DNA of 9,063 nucleotides from Planctomycetota bacterium. Lineage in GTDB: Bacteria; Planctomycetota; Phycisphaerae; WQYP01. The translations under genes were made by a program, and so were the position numbers. The notes beneath the pieces were generated by a model that was given only the letters and a program-made list of their open reading frames with translations, searched no databases and was not told where the DNA came from. The stretch is taken from NCBI GenBank assembly GCA_021785155.1, contig JAJYGE010000555.1:1-9063 (forward strand). Direction: 5' to 3'. Shown piece by piece: positions 6,195 to 9,063 of the stretch (position 1 is the stretch's first letter; each line of letters opens with the position of its first letter).

Positions 6195-7061
6195 TTAACC
6201 GAATTGCCCGGTCACATAAGCCAGCGTCTGCTGGTGCTCCGGGTTGTGGAAAATTTTATCCGTGGGGCCGGATTCAATGAGGTTTCCCATATAGAAAAAA
6301 GCGGTCTGATGGGCCACCCGCACCGCCTGATGCATGTTATGCGTGACAATCACGATGGTAATGGTTTTGCTTAATTCATTAATCAGCGACTCAATTGTTT
6401 TCGTGGCGATGGGGTCCAGAGCGGAGCATGGCTCATCCATCAGCAGCACTTCCGGATCAACGGCAATTGCCCGGGCAATGCACAGCCGCTGCTGTTGCCC
6501 GCCGGAAAGCGACAATGCGGAAATATGCAGACGATCCTTCACTTCATCCCACAACCCGGCGGATCGCAGGGACTTTTCAACTTTGTCGGCGATCATCGCT
6601 TTACCGCGCACACCGTGAATCCGCAGCGGATACGCGATATTCTCATAAATGCTTTTTGGAAACGGGTTGGCCTTCTGAAAAACCATTCCTGTGCGCTTGC
6701 GCAATTCCATAACATCGGTGCGGCGGTCATAAACATCCGCGCCGTGAATTTTAATGCTGCCGCGGACCCGGCAATTCCGGATCAGATCATTCATGCGGTT
6801 AAAGCAGCGGAGAATTGTGGATTTCCCGCAGCCCGACGGCCCGATAAAAGCCGTAACTTCCCCATGGGCAATTTGGAGATTCACGCCATGTACGGCCCGG
6901 CCCTTACCATAAAACACTTCCAGATCTTTTATTTCAATGGCCTGCCGCTTGCCATGCTGATCCGGTGTCACCGGAATCATACGCGGCGGATTGGCCGTGT
7001 GTGACACATGTTGTGATCCATGCTGTCGCGGGGTATTTTCAGTTATCACGGGCGGTGTCAT
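6195..7061 (-). CDS. pstB: Phosphate ABC transporter ATP-binding protein PstB
   Basis: This is the ATPase that powers high-affinity phosphate import through the PstSCAB complex at the inner face of the membrane. It has 288 residues. All ABC motifs are intact: Walker [10 protein letters not shown] (74-82), Q-loop Q129, signature LSGGQ (185-189), Walker B VLLMDEP (205-211) and H-loop H241. PstB-specific text includes [11 protein letters not shown] (84-94), [19 protein letters not shown] (132-150) and the ending YVTGQFG. The first 40 or so residues are a His/Pro/Thr-rich extension beyond the roughly 257 residues of E. coli PstB. The start at 7061 has AGGAGG 8 bases upstream, and a longer reading to 7121 lacks such a site. 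No pstS, pstC, pstA or phoU adjoins it: the next gene on its 3' side is the convergent fcl, and on its 5' side a divergent phosphate symporter. Confidence 0.95.
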   Translation of the reverse strand: MTPPVITENTPRQHGSQHVSHTANPPRMIPVTPDQHGKRQAIEIKDLEVFYGKGRAVHGVNLQIAHGEVTAFIGPSGCGKSTILRCFNRMNDLIRNCRVRGSIKIHGADVYDRRTDVMELRKRTGMVFQKANPFPKSIYENIAYPLRIHGVRGKAMIADKVEKSLRSAGLWDEVKDRLHISALSLSGGQQQRLCIARAIAVDPEVLLMDEPCSALDPIATKTIESLINELSKTITIVIVTHNMHQAVRVAHQTAFFYMGNLIESGPTDKIFHNPEHQQTLAYVTGQFG

Positions 7062-7208
7062 AATCGTTGCCTCCTGGGCGGATTTCGCTGTGGTGCTGCG
7101 CCGGCACACACCAGGCGACAATCCGTGACGAGCATTCCAACGCTCCTATAGTAAGAGTATGACATCATCGGCCCTTGCAGCAAGCCTTTTTGGCTGAAAA
7201 ATTGCGGA

Positions 7209-7250
7209 TTAGCGCAACATTATCAATGGCATTACACAGTGTTAGCGCAA
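7209..7250. repeat. Two identical TTAGCGCAA motifs, 33 bp apart
   Basis: TTAGCGCAA lies at 7209-7217 and again at 7242-7250 in the same orientation. The start-to-start distance of 33 bases is close to three helical turns, so both would face the same side of the DNA. The second copy continues into GCTAA, forming an inverted repeat TTAGC-N5-GCTAA (7242-7256). It is a candidate operator pair for the divergent phosphate genes. Confidence 0.45.
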
Positions 7251-7259
7251 TGCTAATAA
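7231..7259 (+). promoter_or_regulatory. Candidate extended -10 promoter for the phosphate symporter gene
   Basis: ATTACA (7231-7236, 4/6 match to TTGACA) and TAATAA (7254-7259, preceded by TGC as in extended -10 promoters) are 17 bases apart. The second TTAGCGCAA copy sits inside the spacer. The leader would be about 195 bases. The -10 match is poor (3/6), so other start sites in the AT-rich region are possible. Confidence 0.3.
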
Positions 7260-7409
7260 AAACACAATAGCGAATCATTTTGGCGCTCTAAAACAGGTTT
7301 CCGAAGTCAGAAAACACCCTTGAACCCACATACAAAATTAACATCAACAACATAAAATCCAAACATTCAGAACGTAAAATTTAAGTCAGTTATGGATGGT
7401 TCGACTGGC

Positions 7410-7428
7410 AAACCCGCGTTGGGTTTTT
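7410..7428 (+). promoter_or_regulatory. Small hairpin with T run in the symporter leader
   Basis: AAACCC (7410-7415) and GGGTTT (7421-7426) pair around a GCGTT loop, and the T run extends to 7428. It lies 32 bases before the start codon. It resembles a weak terminator or attenuator, but the stem is only 6 bp and half of it is A-T. Confidence 0.3.
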
Positions 7429-7460
7429 GTCACCGGACAATTTCTTGAGGAGTCAATATC

Positions 7461-8924
7461 ATGGCAGTGAACAATGAACTTCATGCGGCGGAAGTATCGG
7501 AGGCTCTGAATGAAGTAAAATTCAGCGGCTTTCACCTGCGGGCAATCATCACGGCGGGCATGGGATTTTTTACCTCGGCTTATGACCTGGCGGTCATCGG
7601 AACGGCGATCGCCCTGTTCGCCGGCCCCTGGATGACCAAAATGTACGGTGCGCATCCGACGGGCCATCAGAAAATTGAATTTGCGTTTCTGATCGGCCTG
7701 ATCGGGTCAATATCTTTGTTTGCAACATTTCTCGGTGCGCTGTTTTTCGGAACCATTGCCGACAAGTTTGGGCGCAAACGGATTTACGGAATGGAAGCGG
7801 CACTGATGGCTATCGGTGCGGTTGGTAGCGCGTTTGCGGGCGGACCGATTGCGATGCTGATCTGGCGCACGGTGATGGGCTTTGGCATTGGCGGCGATTA
7901 TCCGCTCTCGGCTGTGATCATGAGCGAATATGCCAATACCAAGGATCGCGGCAAGATGGTGGGTATGGTATTTTCCGGTCAGGCGCTGGGCTTTCTGGCT
8001 GGCCCGGTGATCGCGTTGACCATGCTGGCGGCGGGCGTCAACCATGAATTGACGTGGCGTATTTTGTTGGGCATTGGCGCAATCCCGGCGGCAGCCGTGA
8101 TTCTCCTGCGTCGCACCATGCCGGAATCACCACGCTGGCAAGCCCGGGCTATGGGGCAGGGCAAAGAAGCGGCGGCGGGATTGGCCACGTATTCCGAGGG
8201 CGTGGCAACAGCTGCGGGCCGTGACAACGTTATTAAAGAGCCGCTGTCCAAATATATCCCCACCCTCATCGGCACGGCGGGCTGCTGGTTTCTCCTGGAT
8301 TATGTTTATTATGGCAATACTGTGTGCATGCCGCAGATTATTAATCAGGTCGCTCCACATTCCACCATCCTTACCAGCACGGCCTGGAACGTGCTGATCT
8401 TCGGCCTTTTTGCGGTTGCCGGCTATGTGACCGCGTTTATGACCTGTGATAAACTCGGACGCAAGTTCATACAGATTATGGGCTTTGCGATGATGGCGGT
8501 AACCTTCGGCCTTATCGGCCTGGTGCCGCAATTAAGCACCATGGTGGTGCCATTTATTATCATCTTCGGCATCAGTTATTTCTTTACCGAATTCGGCCCC
8601 AATGTGACGACCTTCATTCTTGCCGCGGAATTGTACCCGGTGAATCTGCGCACCACGGGCCATGGCATTTCCGCCGGCCTGGGCAAGTTTGGAGCATTCC
8701 TCGGGGTGTTCCTGTTCCCTGTCATTGGTGCCACGCTGGGATTCCGCGGTTCATTGCTGCTTTCCGCCGGACTGGCGGTACTCGGCGTGATTGTGACGGC
8801 ATTGTTTGTCAAAGAACCGGCTGGCAAATCGCTGGAAGAAGCGGGTCAGGAAACCGGATGGGAACCGACACAACCGGCTGTTTCCCGCGAAGCCATGCGA
8901 ACCCCGGCCGGTGCTTCGGTTTAA
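7461..8924 (+). CDS. MFS phosphate:H+ symporter, Pht1/Pho84-like (PHS family)
   Basis: This is a 487-residue, 12-helix major facilitator protein predicted to import inorganic phosphate with protons across the inner membrane. A hydrophilic loop at about 218-262 divides the two six-helix halves. MFS motifs are DKFGRKR (101-107), PESPRW (221-226) and DKLGRKF (330-336). PHS-family signatures are GGDYPLSAVIMSE (144-156) and FGPNVTTFILAAELYP (378-393), then TGHGISAGLGKFGAFLG (399-415). By my alignment to the fungal PiPT structure, the phosphate and proton residues are kept: D42, D146, Y147, Q174, W276, D280 and Y284. The start at 7461 has GAGGAG 8 bases upstream. The last 35 or so residues are a polar tail. 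The gene is divergent from pstB, giving two different phosphate uptake components side by side. It ends at a strong terminator. Another anion substrate is possible but less likely. Confidence 0.92.
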   Translation: MAVNNELHAAEVSEALNEVKFSGFHLRAIITAGMGFFTSAYDLAVIGTAIALFAGPWMTKMYGAHPTGHQKIEFAFLIGLIGSISLFATFLGALFFGTIADKFGRKRIYGMEAALMAIGAVGSAFAGGPIAMLIWRTVMGFGIGGDYPLSAVIMSEYANTKDRGKMVGMVFSGQALGFLAGPVIALTMLAAGVNHELTWRILLGIGAIPAAAVILLRRTMPESPRWQARAMGQGKEAAAGLATYSEGVATAAGRDNVIKEPLSKYIPTLIGTAGCWFLLDYVYYGNTVCMPQIINQVAPHSTILTSTAWNVLIFGLFAVAGYVTAFMTCDKLGRKFIQIMGFAMMAVTFGLIGLVPQLSTMVVPFIIIFGISYFFTEFGPNVTTFILAAELYPVNLRTTGHGISAGLGKFGAFLGVFLFPVIGATLGFRGSLLLSAGLAVLGVIVTALFVKEPAGKSLEEAGQETGWEPTQPAVSREAMRTPAGASV

Positions 8925-8955
8925 GCACGTATTGAGAGCGAGGCAAGCTATCCAG

Positions 8956-8988
8956 GGGCCACGCCGATGCCGGCGTGGCCCTTTTTTT
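8956..8988 (+). terminator. Intrinsic terminator of the phosphate symporter gene
   Basis: GGGCCACGCC (8956-8965) pairs perfectly with GGCGTGGCCC (8972-8981). One more G-C pair is possible, leaving an ATGC loop. Seven Ts follow (8982-8988). It begins 31 bases after the symporter stop codon. Confidence 0.93.
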
Positions 8989-9063
8989 GTGAAACCGGGC
9001 GTGGCAGCCTTCCTGGGTACCCCGATGAGCGTCCCGGGCGGAGGGTGTCGATTTAAGCCTGTT
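8989..9063. other. Right edge, no feature seen
   Basis: The 75 bases after the terminator contain no gene start, repeat or motif that I can support. Confidence 0.5.

Larger units (their letters stand above)
7062..7460. other. Divergent regulatory region between pstB and the phosphate symporter gene
   Basis: No gene is supported in these 399 bases. The part from about 7190 to 7385 is clearly more AT-rich than the flanking genes. It holds two TTAGCGCAA motifs, a candidate promoter for the symporter, a 47-base stretch (7323-7369) with no G on the plus strand and several AACA units, and a small hairpin near the symporter start. No clear PhoB-type box with paired heptamers could be found, although phosphate control would be expected from the flanking genes. 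Confidence 0.6.

Noticed and set aside
6495..7004. 169-codon plus-strand open frame
   Set aside because: It is fully antisense to pstB, whose motifs are unambiguous.
7159..7165. Pho-box-like heptamer ATGTCAT on the minus strand upstream of pstB
   Set aside because: A PhoB box needs two heptamers 11 bases apart. The neighbouring heptamers match poorly.
7338..7365. TTAACA / TCAACA / CAAACA units resembling a Bacillus-type PhoP box
   Set aside because: The units do not keep the 11-base period, and A/C-rich DNA produces such matches easily.

Overview
The window looks like ordinary chromosomal DNA from a bacterium of roughly mid-50s % GC, with strong AGGAG-type ribosome binding sites and some GTG or TTG starts. 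The taxon cannot be fixed from the sequence. The gene types would suit an uncultured Gram-negative-type lineage (PVC/FCB-like), but that is a guess. There is no sign of a prophage, insertion sequence, CRISPR array, tRNA or rRNA, and I found no clearly new multi-gene system. The more unusual material is in the intergenic DNA.

Left part (1-4725), all on the minus strand and read right to left. deoC (deoxyribose-phosphate aldolase) comes first, followed 18 bases later by an NDP-sugar epimerase of the UDP-glucuronate 4-epimerase type. A 179-base gap follows, carrying a candidate promoter with a tandem 10-bp repeat. Then come two M16 peptidase-family genes 76 bases apart. The promoter-proximal one has lost the zinc site but keeps the R/Y substrate-binding pair. 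The second has the intact zinc site but has lost the R/Y pair. Together they look like a heterodimeric M16B protease. The first 294 bases hold no gene I can support and are rich in inverted repeats.

Middle part (4726-6194). A divergent intergenic region leads to a plus-strand GDP-L-fucose synthase gene (fcl). Its predicted transcript starts directly at a nested hairpin. The convergent gap after fcl holds a pair of imperfect 25-base direct repeats around a GC-rich hairpin.

Right part (6195-9063). A solitary pstB (phosphate ABC transporter ATPase, minus strand) and a Pht1/Pho84-type phosphate:H+ symporter (plus strand) are transcribed away from a shared 399-base AT-rich intergenic region. That region carries two identical 9-bp motifs 33 bp apart, a G-free stretch and a small leader hairpin. 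The symporter gene ends at a strong intrinsic terminator. The two genes suggest a small phosphate-uptake locus, although pstS, pstC, pstA and phoU are not in this window.
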